DNA of 64,000 nt from the NCBI GenBank assembly GCA_030685235.1, contig MU839173.1, positions 1 through 64,000 on the forward strand, read 5' to 3'. The stretch comes from Copromyces sp. CBS 386.78 (Eukaryota > Ascomycota > Sordariomycetes > Sordariales > Sordariaceae). Below the pieces are notes generated by a model that worked only from the letters and a program-made list of their open reading frames with translations, searched no databases and had not been told where the DNA came from. Shown piece after piece: positions 22,894 through 32,360 of the stretch (its first letter is position 1; every line of letters begins with the position of its first letter). The position numbers were made by a program, and so were the translations under genes.

Positions 22894-23766
22894 TCACCAC
22901 CAATTTTTTAGTTTCTTCTTCTTCTTATCATCTTCTTTGTCTGGTGAACCACCTTGTGCTTTGACATTTCTGGCCTCGACCAATTGTTTCTTGACGTGCT
23001 CAAGCTCCCTGGCCCTGGATCTGTCGCGGTCGAGCAGCAGCTGGAGGGATCCTTCCACATCATAGAAACCGTTGACATTGATGAGCGAGGTACCCGCATG
23101 CTGGAACGACTTCTTGAAGATGGCATCAATACGCTCCACCTTGTTTTCTATGTCGTGCAGCCTTTGAATCTCGCGCTTATGTTCGGCCAAAAACCACCGG
23201 AGATCCTCGTTGGCTTGCAGGAGCTCACTCATGCAGGCCACGTCCTCGTTCAGAGCGTCCAGACGCTGCTGGAGGTCGAGGTTTTGGCACATAGTCTCAT
23301 CTCGATGTTGCTCAGTCAAGTCTAGGGAACTTCTCAGCCCCTCCACCTCCAGCTTCAGAGCAGTTATGACTGAGTGGCTGTGCTCTCCCTCGTAATCCTC
23401 GGCCAACCTCTTTCCATACGCTTCCTTGAGCTTCCGGATGGCTTCCTTCTGTTTGTGTGCTGAATGCAATTGGACAGCTCTTGTCTTCTTCCTCTCCTCC
23501 TTCAGGGCGGCCTCAAGCTGCTGAATCACAGCGTCCTTGGTAATATCAGCAGCCTTGAGGTTCATGACTTGCACCCTTGTTGATTCGAGCTCCATCCTCA
23601 TAGAGGCGAGTTCTGAGCTCATGCTCAGGATCTTTTGTGTGTCCTTGCTGGCTTGGGCAAACATAGCCTCGGAGTTTGTCGTGGGATTAGAACCACGCTG
23701 ACGGGAGTCGACCGTCGGCGTGACGGAGTCCTCCCAGTCAGAGTCGTACATGTCGTCGAGAGACAT
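22894..23766 (-). CDS. Coiled-coil protein CC6 (290 aa)
   Basis: The open frame extends to 23835 but only with a TTG, so I take the first ATG, at 23766 (MSLDDMYDSDWED). The N-terminus is acidic and short. Residues 36-70 include SKDTQKILSMSSELASMRME, matching the family pattern of a K-I-L/Q-S-hydrophobic-S-E-L core followed by a heptad helix. An almost continuous coiled coil runs to about 215, then a less helical segment, a final helix, and a very basic tail (DDKKKKKLKNWW) that could bind nucleic acid or act as a nuclear signal. No known domain is recognised. Confidence 0.78.
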   Translation of the reverse strand: MSLDDMYDSDWEDSVTPTVDSRQRGSNPTTNSEAMFAQASKDTQKILSMSSELASMRMELESTRVQVMNLKAADITKDAVIQQLEAALKEERKKTRAVQLHSAHKQKEAIRKLKEAYGKRLAEDYEGEHSHSVITALKLEVEGLRSSLDLTEQHRDETMCQNLDLQQRLDALNEDVACMSELLQANEDLRWFLAEHKREIQRLHDIENKVERIDAIFKKSFQHAGTSLINVNGFYDVEGSLQLLLDRDRSRARELEHVKKQLVEARNVKAQGGSPDKEDDKKKKKLKNWW

Positions 23767-24369
23767 TGAAAAGTCGCGTAGCGTCGAAGTGGATATTCGA
23801 GCAGATGGTATCAACACTGTTCGTGTAGCGGACAAGTCGTGAATGGTGGGGTGAGTGCTGCGAGGTAGACTTATGGATGAAATCCTGATTGTGCTTCGAA
23901 GGATGGCGGGATGTGTCCGTTTTTGCTAGATCAAGAGGAGCTGGAAAATGAGGTGGAAACGAAAGTGTGGGAGACGGAGGCAGGAGGAGAAGTAACTCCC
24001 ATTTAAATGCCATTTCAAATAAATTTCATCTGCTGTACGTTTCCAATGCGACACAATAAAACAAACGAGTATCCGGCTGGGGCAGGTTCGGGCATAAAAA
24101 ATAAAATACAAAAGTGTTGCAGCTACATCATCCCAAGATGGTCTGCATTGCAGGATTAAAGGTTGCATATGTGACATGCCCGGTCCATGACCACATTCAC
24201 CCTTTTTAGCCCCGCATGCGCTCCCACTACTTTAGCATCAACTCAACTCACTGCATCTGCAACACCATCCTCGCCGGCAATCGGAGGCCCGGAATTCCGG
24301 AAACAAGCCAATAGGGCCGACCACGCAACGCGAATCCCCATCAATATTCAATCGAGCCAACAGATCACA
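23767..24369. other. Divergent intergenic region between CC6 (minus) and a plus-strand gene
   Basis: The only head-to-head promoter region in the island; it would serve CC6 and the gene at 24370. No distinct regulatory motif could be assigned. The upstream open frame from 24187 probably represents 5' UTR of the plus-strand gene. Confidence 0.4.
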
Positions 24370-25017
24370 ATGAGCGCCCCCCTCGATGCGGCTGAAGCTG
24401 CCCAGGGTCCTCTCCCCTCCATCTGCTTCCTTGCCGACGGCTGCGTCAACTACATCGGAATCAATATCACCGTAACCCCCGAGATCAAGTCCAGCATGGC
24501 CGCTCGCCTGCTCCGCTACGAAGCTCCCTCACCGCACGCCACAAACCCTCTTCCGACCATCCCACAGGGCCGCTCCCGCTACATCATTCCCCCTCCCTCT
24601 CGCCGCCGTTCCAGTCGCTTTCTCCTCCTCCACGACAAAGAATGCTCTTCTCCGTCCTCTACCACCACTGGAATCGCCGCCGATGAGCCCGTCGTCTGGC
24701 TCCCCGCGCAACAAATCTGGGTCAAGAACCGGCAGGGCAACGTCGTGCCGCCGTCAAACAAGTTGCTTAACAGCCCCCAGAGCTTCGTCAGCCTGTTGGG
24801 TCGCGATGGAACATATGCGGCTGTTTGCCATGTATCGCAGGTGGAGAGGGTGGTTGCGTATATTGTCGATGTCAACTCGGTCAAGTCGGAGCGGTTGTGC
24901 ATCGCTACTGGAGGCGTGGACTTTCCTGAGGATGAGAGAAGGTGGATGTATGTCATGTCCTGTCACGGTGTTGGCGAGGCGCCGGAGGAGTGGGAGGGTT
25001 TTGAGGGTGGAAGGTAG
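24370..25017 (+). CDS. Hypothetical protein (215 aa), not coiled coil
   Basis: I choose the ATG at 24370 (MSAPLDAAEAAQ...) over an in-frame ATG at 24187, because the sequence before it is low-complexity Thr/Ser/Ala and the later start has a good context (ACAATGAGC). Third positions are strongly C/G-biased, supporting a real gene. The product has a short N-terminal hydrophobic patch (LPSICFLADGCVNYIGINI), an Arg/Ser-rich loop around 75-85, and a central to C-terminal region rich in beta-type residues with conserved-looking Trp and Cys. No signal peptide cleavage site or membrane span is clear. I do not recognise the family. It is the only plus-strand protein gene in the island. Confidence 0.65.
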   Translation: MSAPLDAAEAAQGPLPSICFLADGCVNYIGINITVTPEIKSSMAARLLRYEAPSPHATNPLPTIPQGRSRYIIPPPSRRRSSRFLLLHDKECSSPSSTTTGIAADEPVVWLPAQQIWVKNRQGNVVPPSNKLLNSPQSFVSLLGRDGTYAAVCHVSQVERVVAYIVDVNSVKSERLCIATGGVDFPEDERRWMYVMSCHGVGEAPEEWEGFEGGR

Positions 25018-25954
25018 GAGGACCACGACGGCCGGTTGGGGGATCGTGCCTGAGAAGTTCGGTATTATTTCTCTTTCCTCTTTGCCTTGGAGTTTCACGC
25101 TAACAACAAGTGCTCAGCATGCAATAATTGCGAAGTTTGAGGGTCGAGACGGCGGACATCACCACTATTTTACCCTGGATCCGTCTCTATAGTCTCGACG
25201 AGGTCACACAAGAGGCGCAGATAGTCGAAAGTCCAGTCTGCGACTTCAGCAACCGTCAGCACAAGCATCTACTTCTAGACAACTCTTCCGATTTAGAGAA
25301 TTTCTATTCTTAATTCCTTCGTCTATATAAAATATACAATATCGGTGGCTCCTTGGCAATACCATACGCTTAACCTGACATTATTACGTCCCACAGGTAT
25401 ACAAATGTAGCAGTCTTACGATAATACCCAAAGAGTCGAGCTGTCAAACAAACAAAAGTCTCTAATCACGAGTTCACGACTTGCGAAGCGTCTAAAACAT
25501 CAGCTTCGGAGGTTGGCGTGCCAACTGATGGAGAGATGTTTCTCTCTCGCCACCTATTGTTCTTCTCCCATGATATGCCATGCTATGCCATGATTTCGCT
25601 GCGACAGGCTATGATCCCCTTCTCTTTTGTTCTTCGGAGTAGTCACTCCTCTTCCAGCACCTTCGACATTATCTCGTGCGTTGAATTCTACGAACGGCCT
25701 TGGAAGGCACAGTATGTCTTCTTCCGCAGGCTTCTACACAACTGAATCCGCGCACTTGACTTTGTCTCACCAGCACAAAACATAAAAGCTGACGTGAAGG
25801 TAAAAAGCGAGATGAAGGGCTTGTGGGAGAAGCTGTGCCAAAATATAACAAGCAGTAAGATACCGCTGTCTCCTATCCGATGGATATCGTCACACGTAAC
25901 AATCGCTGGACGAGGTCAAGAAAACTTGGAGAAGATACCTAGCGTGACTCTGAT
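25018..25954. other. Intergenic DNA
   Basis: No supported gene. Codon bias falls away immediately after the hypothetical gene; an AT-rich 3'-UTR-like segment is near 25,310-25,400. Confidence 0.4.
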
Positions 25955-26095
25955 GTGAATGTTACAGATTGCTTGACGTGATAGTTGGGCACCTCTAGTT
26001 TCCTTGAGGTATGGTGGCTGGAAAGCTTGAATTGCGTTCTCGAGTGAAAAGTGTTGATGAGGAGAATGCAAAGACGAAGACCAAAAATAGGAGAG
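25955..26095 (-). repeat. Decayed duplicate of the CC7 promoter/5'-UTR region
   Basis: About 130 bp aligns with 26,835-26,965, upstream of CC7. Shared blocks in the same order are GATTGCTTGACGTGATAGTT against GGTTGCTTGACGCGATCGTT, then CTCGAGTGA, and AAGACGAAGAC against AAGACAAAGAC. No coding sequence remains beside this copy, so it marks a lost paralog or a promoter-only duplication. Confidence 0.6.
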
Positions 26096-26401
26096 CAAAA
26101 GGGAAAGCGAAGGCAGCGTAAAGTAGGTACTGGAAGGGAATCAGCCCCAGTGAATGGTTGCCAAGGGTACGGTCTTTTTAATATGCTCTATGGCTTTGGT
26201 CTGACCGTCTGAGTGCTATGCTAAGAGTAGTAAATGAAGCCAATAACCTAACGATGACAAAAGCGATTGACAGAGACGAGAACCACTGGAACTACAAAAT
26301 GGGTAATGACAACACACAGGCACTAGTCCAGCCTAACCGCTATTGGGCAGTAGTCCTCCTCCAAGTCATGCTCTACGGCGCAAATCCATCATTCTCTTCT
26401 C
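26096..26401. other. Intergenic DNA before CC7
   Basis: No convincing frame; presumably the CC7 3' UTR and spacer. Confidence 0.4.
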
Positions 26402-26749
26402 CTAGTCAGCAACTTTGCCCTTGAGCTCATTCACTTCTTTCTCAAGCATCCAAATCACCTTCTCATAATCGCTCACATTTTTCTCAAGTTGGGCAATGTA
26501 CCGAGCACGCTCATGTCGCAGGTTCTTGATCTGCTCCGCGTAGTCGCCCAAGCCCTCCCTCTCGGAGGAAGCTCTGAGCCTGTCGGCAAGTGGGTCATTA
26601 TCCGCCGCCACGGGTGACTTAGTCTCGGCACCTGGCTCAGCCTTGGTGTCGGAGGCGGGAGTCGAGGACTGATTATTTTGGGGTGCGGCGGGCATTTCGG
26701 TGCCGGAGGCGTGAGTCGAGGAATGATTATTTTGGGGCTCGGCCGACAT
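26402..26749 (-). CDS. Small coiled-coil protein CC7 (115 aa)
   Basis: Single exon from an ATG at 26749, 29 nt after a well-formed 5'-UTR intron. The N-terminal half is disordered and holds an 18-residue repeat: EPQNNHSSTHASGT (4-17) and APQNNQSSTPASDT (22-35). The C-terminal half, from about residue 64, is a single coiled coil (AEQIKNLRHERARYIAQLEK, then MLEKEVNELKGKV) with Leu/Ile heptads. It resembles a shortened member of the family around it but lacks the SLPHL block, so its membership rests on architecture and location. Function unknown. Confidence 0.72.
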   Translation of the reverse strand: MSAEPQNNHSSTHASGTEMPAAPQNNQSSTPASDTKAEPGAETKSPVAADNDPLADRLRASSEREGLGDYAEQIKNLRHERARYIAQLEKNVSDYEKVIWMLEKEVNELKGKVAD

Positions 26750-26777
26750 TTTGATCCTGAAGATGGGGAAGGTAGGC

Positions 26778-26835
26778 CTAGAAAGGAGTAAGTGTTAGAT
26801 CCTAGGCATTGAGAAATATCGACAATTATACGTAC
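26778..26835 (-). other. 5'-UTR intron of CC7 (58 nt)
   Basis: On the minus strand the donor is GTACGT at 26835, the branch CTAAC in GATCTAACACT, and the acceptor TTTCTAG at 26778. Homology with the duplicated copy at 25955-26095 stops near this donor. Confidence 0.8.
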
Positions 26836-28162
26836 CGGTTGCTTGACGCGATCGTTGGGCAGGGGTAGTGTCCCTGGGGTCTGGGGATGATTGCTTGCTA
26901 GCTTTGCTCTTGGAATGCTCGAGTGAGGAGTGTCGGTAGCAGAAGTGTGAAGACAAAGACAAGAAGACCGAATCTGTCAGAAAAGTGCAACGGGAGAAGA
27001 TTAACGGGGGGCCCAAAGCAGCTTTAAATCAAGAAGGGGAAGTCATAAGAGAAGCCAGAGAAGCCGTCATGGAACTGACTTCCAAAGGTAAATCCTGCAG
27101 CCGAGGGAAACAAACAGTCAAAAGCTTGTGGCGTACAGGATGGAGCGAAGAGGGGCAGGAGAGCAAAATGAAGGGGACGGATAGGAGACGATCGGAAGAC
27201 GGAAGTTGCAATGGCAAGTCCCGTCTTGCACACGGCAGGTAAACTGAAAATAACCCCGACTATTGCCATCGTCGGTCGTCCTGGAGGTTCACATGACGTA
27301 GCTCTCAAGTGCATACGACAGGAAGGATCTCAATCTGATAACCGCGGAGAAGGCAGGTTGTAGGTAAGTACTTAGTACCTACTAGGTACGTGCGGTGCTG
27401 ACAACACTGCATGGAGACAGCGTGCTCACGAAGAGGGACTACCAGGACCCTCTTATAGATATTTGACGGCGCCCTAGATGTTCACGAGGGAGCTGAGTGA
27501 GCCATGGGAACTGGGGGATTTCCAGTTGCTGTGTAAGTTGCAGTGGTTTAGTAACTGGTGAACACAAAACGTCTTTTTGCACCGCTCAACTCAAACAAAA
27601 AAAGCTGTCCAATGTCCAGACGTGCTCCTTCCGTCACGGCATTAGTTCTACATCTTCAAACGTGCCCACGTCCCTGAATCTGGTAGGAGGTTCCTTGGCC
27701 GACTGAAGAGGGTATGAACCAGTTAGCCATTGGTTAAAACAGGGCATGTGTTCTGAACAGGATGTACCTTCCGTTTTGCAGATGGACTTCTAGTGTGCAA
27801 ACGTTGCTAAGCCTTTGGCGCGATTGGCGGTCGGATCGGGTAGCCTCAGTTGAGAGAGTGACCGACTAGCACTGGGCAAGAGCAAAAGCCTTTGAGCAAA
27901 AAGAGAAGGAAAGATTCGCAGAGTTCGCAAATTTCCTGAGGGTGCTCAACATCTCCTTCCTTGTAGTGCATTAATGAACAATTTGGGACACGTCAGGTTG
28001 CGCGTCTCGAGCATGACATATCATGATGTACTTGTAACTCTGCATCAACACGCTGCTTGTTACACAACAACAGTGAAAAACTGTGTTTCATGACAGTGTA
28101 ACGATTGCGTTGACACTGATGATGTTAAGAACTGTTATTCCACAGCCTTTCCAACGTGTAAA
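26836..28162. other. Intergenic DNA between CC7 and the second tRNA-Phe
   Basis: Holds the CC7 promoter. The remaining 1.2 kb has no frame with fungal codon bias on either strand and no repeat I can define. Confidence 0.45.
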
Positions 28163-28251
28163 GCGGGTTTAGCTCAGTTGGGAGAGCGTCAGACTGAAGT
28201 CCACTTCACTCATAAATCTGAAGGTCGTGTGTTCGATCCACACAAACCGCA
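28163..28251 (+). tRNA. tRNA-Phe (GAA) with a 16-nt intron, second copy
   Basis: Identical over all 89 bases to 12967-13055, including the intron, while the flanks differ. A T-run directly downstream is a likely Pol III terminator. Same strand as the first copy. Confidence 0.95.
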
Positions 28252-28376
28252 AAATTTTTGCGTTTTTAAGCTTTTCGTTTTTTTTGGGTTGTTTCAAGGC
28301 GATTTTTGGTACCCAAATAGATAGAAAGCAGGGAAAGCACGCAGACAAACAGACCAATCTTTCTTGATGTCTGTGT
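28252..28376. other. Spacer between tRNA-Phe and the NLR stop codon
   Basis: Short T-rich region; includes the tRNA terminator and the 3' UTR of the convergent NLR gene. Confidence 0.5.
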
Positions 28377-31300
28377 CTATCTTGACCAAAAGGTCACCAG
28401 CTCATCAAAGTCCTCCTCGGTCAATTCCTCCATCGTCTTCTTCCCCGCGACTTTTGCAATTTTGCTTCTCAGTGCGGCCGCAGCCTCAAACAACTCTTTC
28501 GCTTCAGCTTCTTGTCCAAGCATTGACAGAACTTTAGCCTTCAAGAAGAAAGTACGTGCGATTTCCGGTCTATATTTCTCAGCATCAGCACTCCAGACTT
28601 TGAGTGCCTGGCCGACGAACTCCAGCGCCTCGCTGAGACGGTCGTTGCGGATGCAGTGCTGTGCGACCTTGTGGCAGACATCTGCCGTGCGATGGTGGTG
28701 ATTTCGTATAGTTGACTGGTATTGCTGTAAAGCCTTGTTGTGGAACTCAGCGCTCTCTTCTATGCGGCCTTGAGAGTAACGCACATTTCCCAGTGCGTGG
28801 AGGAATCGTCCAGTTCTGTCATTGTCATTGTATCTGTTAGCAAATGGAAGTTTGTCACTACATATTTGGCCAGAATTCTGCTGCATACCTGAAGCTGTGA
28901 GTATCCATGACACCGTACAATTCTTCCCGGTCAGCAAGACCAAGCTCCAGCACCTTGGTTGCTTCATCGAACTTTCCTTGAATCCAGTAGGCTAAGCCGA
29001 GATTGACGAGTGCAAGAGACCGCATATCCTTGGTGTAGTTTGGAAGCTTTTCATACTCCTTTGCCGATGTCAAGAACGCGTCTTCTGCTTTTTGGTACTC
29101 CTTGACCATCATCCACGCCACGCCAATCTGGTTGTAAGATCGTGCAAGCCGCTCATCTGCTTCCGTGCTTTGCTTCGCAATTTCCAGGCGAATATCGAAG
29201 AACCGTTTTGTGTGCTCTAGGCATGACTCTGCATCATTGGTCTCGTTGGCGATAGCGCCAAGAGTATACCGAATATCGGATTCCAGATCTCGAGTGTCGT
29301 GAGTGGACACATGAGTGCAAAGCTCCAAAGCCATTTCAAGAATAGGAATAATCTTGTGTGATTCACCACGTTCGTGTTGATACCATCCAGCGCGATTCAG
29401 CAGCGAAGCAAAAGCGACGTCGAGGTCCTCGTCGCCTTGCTCAAAGTACCGTACGTACAGTTCCCGGAGCCTGGTAATATGCGGGTACAGTTTCTCGGAT
29501 AGTTCCCATAGCCCGACAGCATGCCCACCAACTGAACTCGCCGGCCATGCTGCGGATAGAATGGCTACCGTGTTGGCGAATACCGGCTTTCGTCGCTCCG
29601 GTTCAATTTTTGCTCGGACAACGTCTTGTGTAACCCGGTGCATCCAGTATTCGGCCCGTTCCTGGTTGTGCCGGAATAGGGAGGATCCGATGAGCTGCTT
29701 ACGCGCAGCAAAGAATGCAATCTTTTTCTTGGGAAAAGATTGAATTTGAACAGAAGCTGCATGTGAGAGGAAGAGAGACTCTTGCATGGAGTCTGGATCC
29801 AAGAACGACGATATCTCTAGGATTGCCCTAGCGGATGCCGAGAGCTTTTCTATCGCCCAAACTGTCGATAGGTTACCACGGGCTGAGCTTCGTAGTGGTT
29901 GTAGGACAGTGTCGTGAACTTCTGCCTCTTCTTCAGCGTCGTCGTACAGTGTCAGAAACTCCGTGTAGGTGAGGAATTCGAGTCTGATGATCCCTGCCAT
30001 TTGGGCAAGGGCCAACGGAAGACCACCCAACTTTGTCCCTATCTCTTCTGCCTCATCATGCCGCCCGTCGACACCTGTGATCTTTTGTAGGAACTTGGCT
30101 GATTCTTTGGAACTAAAAGGCTGAATGCTAATATCAACAGCTCGGTCCGAGAAAGCACTTTTCGCCAACGGACTTCTGCTAGTTAGCAAGACAGCGCCGC
30201 TATTAGCGACATCCCTGTAAGGGGCCAGCAAGTCAGGATCGTCCGCGTTGTCAAAGATTACCAACCACGAAGCTGAGACTTTAACCTGACCGTCAGCGGT
30301 ATACTCGACTCTGAAGGGATCCAGCAGCCACTCAAGAGCAAGACCTCTGTTGATGATCTTATCGTCGGGCTCATTGGGGTCCTGAATTCCCAGTCGTACT
30401 GCAATCTGGGCAATATCAGTCTCCAGCTTGGATGAATCTTCGGCCCGAACCCAGAAGATGGCATCAAATTTGTCTCTTCGGCTATAGGCGTATTCGATGG
30501 CTGTCTCTGTCTTGCCGAGGCCACCCATACCACACAAGAGCCCTATGCGGGTTCGATCGGGCTGAGATGACACCAACAAGTCAGCGGAAGGTAGCAAGCA
30601 GTCATCAAGCTGTCTTAACACGTCGTCTCTGCCGAAGAAGCTCGTGTTTCGAGCGAAAGTTTCCACCATAAAGCAAGGGGTCCTCGGATTGGCCTGCTTA
30701 ATGGCGAAGTTTTCAAGAAGTGTCTCTATCTCCTGTTGCTGGCTTGATTGCCTAGATCCGATGTTGACATATGTAGACGTTTGCTGGTCAGACATGTGGG
30801 TTGCACCCGTGCCATGGAGTTCTATGGCAAGAATCTTGGTTAGCTGGGCTGATTATACTACACGTATCAAGTTTTTGGATGGGCAAACCTGTCTGTGCAT
30901 TGTCGAAGCCGAAGTTTGTCATATCCAGGTTGTCAATGGATGTTGGTGTTTCTGGACTCTCCGCTCGACGAGCTCTCTCTGCAAAAACCATACAACCGTT
31001 AGCGTAAAAGCCCGCTCGAGATAGGAGTGTCTTATTGAAGACATGAGGAAGTTCTCACCACCAGCAAATCGACTCTCAAGGTTGTCATGTGCGCATGTGA
31101 TGACAGACGAGAGCCATGTTTTGATCTGTTGTATTGGGCTACCGTTTGGCTCACACAGCGCAACTAGTTGAAGGTGATCGAGGTCCACGCCGAGACGCTG
31201 TTCGCTTACCGTTCCAATGGTGCACAAGTTTTGATCCACGATCTATGCACACAACAACAAGGAATGGTAAGCACAGCGAAAGGTCAGAATTCGTTTGATT

Positions 31301-32162
31301 CAACAGGAACAAGCAGGACTCATGTGAGGTTTTTGGTACTTACGATCAACTTCTTCGTCTTTGACCTCAGAGCGCTCAAAGTCACTCTGCCTGTATCCCG
31401 CACCTTTGTCGGTCGTTCTTCAAATACCGAAAGCGTTTCGACTCTCAGGTTCGTGATGTTGAACTGACTTGCCAGGTCAATCATGGTGGAACAGCTATCC
31501 CTGAGCTTGGTCAGACATTGTCGGCTAAGTGATCCTGTCACTTCTTCAAGCTTCAAGATTGATATGATCCGTTCGCCGGTTTGCCCGCTGGTGACTCCCT
31601 CTAGGCGATGCGGTGTGCCCAGGAAGATAATGCCCGCAATGGACATGAGGTGTCTTGAGTACCGGTCATATTGCGCATTTGCAATGCATAAAGCTTGCTT
31701 CAGCACCGCTCCTCCAAGTCCATGGCAGACGAACAGAACAGGCTCCGGCCGCTGATGACAGGATAGGTTAGAATCTTGATCAAGTGAGTAGTCACAAAAT
31801 CTGGGTCTACTTACACTGAGTCCATCCAAAAAAGATGCAAGGGCAGAGAGAAGCTCATGGCCTTCTTCTAGAATATGCTTCCAAGTGAAGATATCGTTGT
31901 AAGGAATGTGATGGTCATAGCCGTGGATGATGACCCCTTGGTTGTTGAGACTTGCGAGAAAGTCTCGCCATGGCGACTGGCTAAGACCCCATGACTTCGG
32001 GTTAGGCGTCCCCACGCCAGGGATGAGGATGATACTTGCGTGTTCGGTGTTAGCTAGATGTGAGCTGGAATTGCATGGAGATAGGAATGAAACGGGTCTT
32101 TACTTGACATTAGGACCCGTCTCTTTTACAGCTAGAAGTTGGACGAGACGTGACCGGCTCAT
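28377..32162 (-). CDS. Fungal NLR: SesB-like alpha/beta hydrolase - NB-ARC - TPR (1116 aa, 7 exons)
   Basis: My exons on the minus strand are 32162-32104, 32034-31815, 31751-31344, 31242-31059, 30978-30889, 30821-28889 and 28833-28377. They sum to 3351 nt in one frame, and the introns (55-101 nt) carry good fungal signals. Residues about 20-240 form a SesB-type hydrolase domain: the strand NIILIPGVGTP, then VLFVCHGLGGAVLKQAL, then GIIFLGTPHR. The nucleophile elbow is normally HSLGG; here it is HGLGG (Gly104), so catalysis is doubtful. NB-ARC follows: Walker A GMGGLGKT (418-425), Walker B WLVIFDNADD (506-515), a LLTSR sensor, GGLPLAL, and an MHRVTQ motif near 714. From about 780 to the end are TPRs of the fungal type, ending EEDFDELVTFWSR. 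Such STAND proteins act in heterokaryon incompatibility and defence, with the hydrolase as effector. The gene looks intact. Confidence 0.9.
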
Positions 32163-32360
32163 GCTGGAAGCTGTTCCAGAGCCCAGCGTGTAAAGTTGAC
32201 GGGAATGATGCCGGCGAGATGAATATCATGTCAAGTCCAGAAACAGAAGTGAGCGGACTCGAGTGTGGCGGCACAAGGCAGCGTGCGGGGTTTCAATCGA
32301 ACCTGGAATGGATGCCCGCAACGGTGCAACCTGCTGTACTCGTCAGGCCTAGAATCGTCC
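32163..32360 (-). promoter_or_regulatory. Presumed promoter region of the NLR gene
   Basis: Only about 200 bp separate the start codon from the inverted-repeat element at 32361, so the core promoter and 5' UTR must lie here or within that element. No TATA box is obvious. Confidence 0.4.

Noticed and set aside
28858..28888. NLR ending at the stop near 28858
   Set aside because: That stop lies inside a 55-nt intron; the reading frame continues in a TPR exon to 28377.
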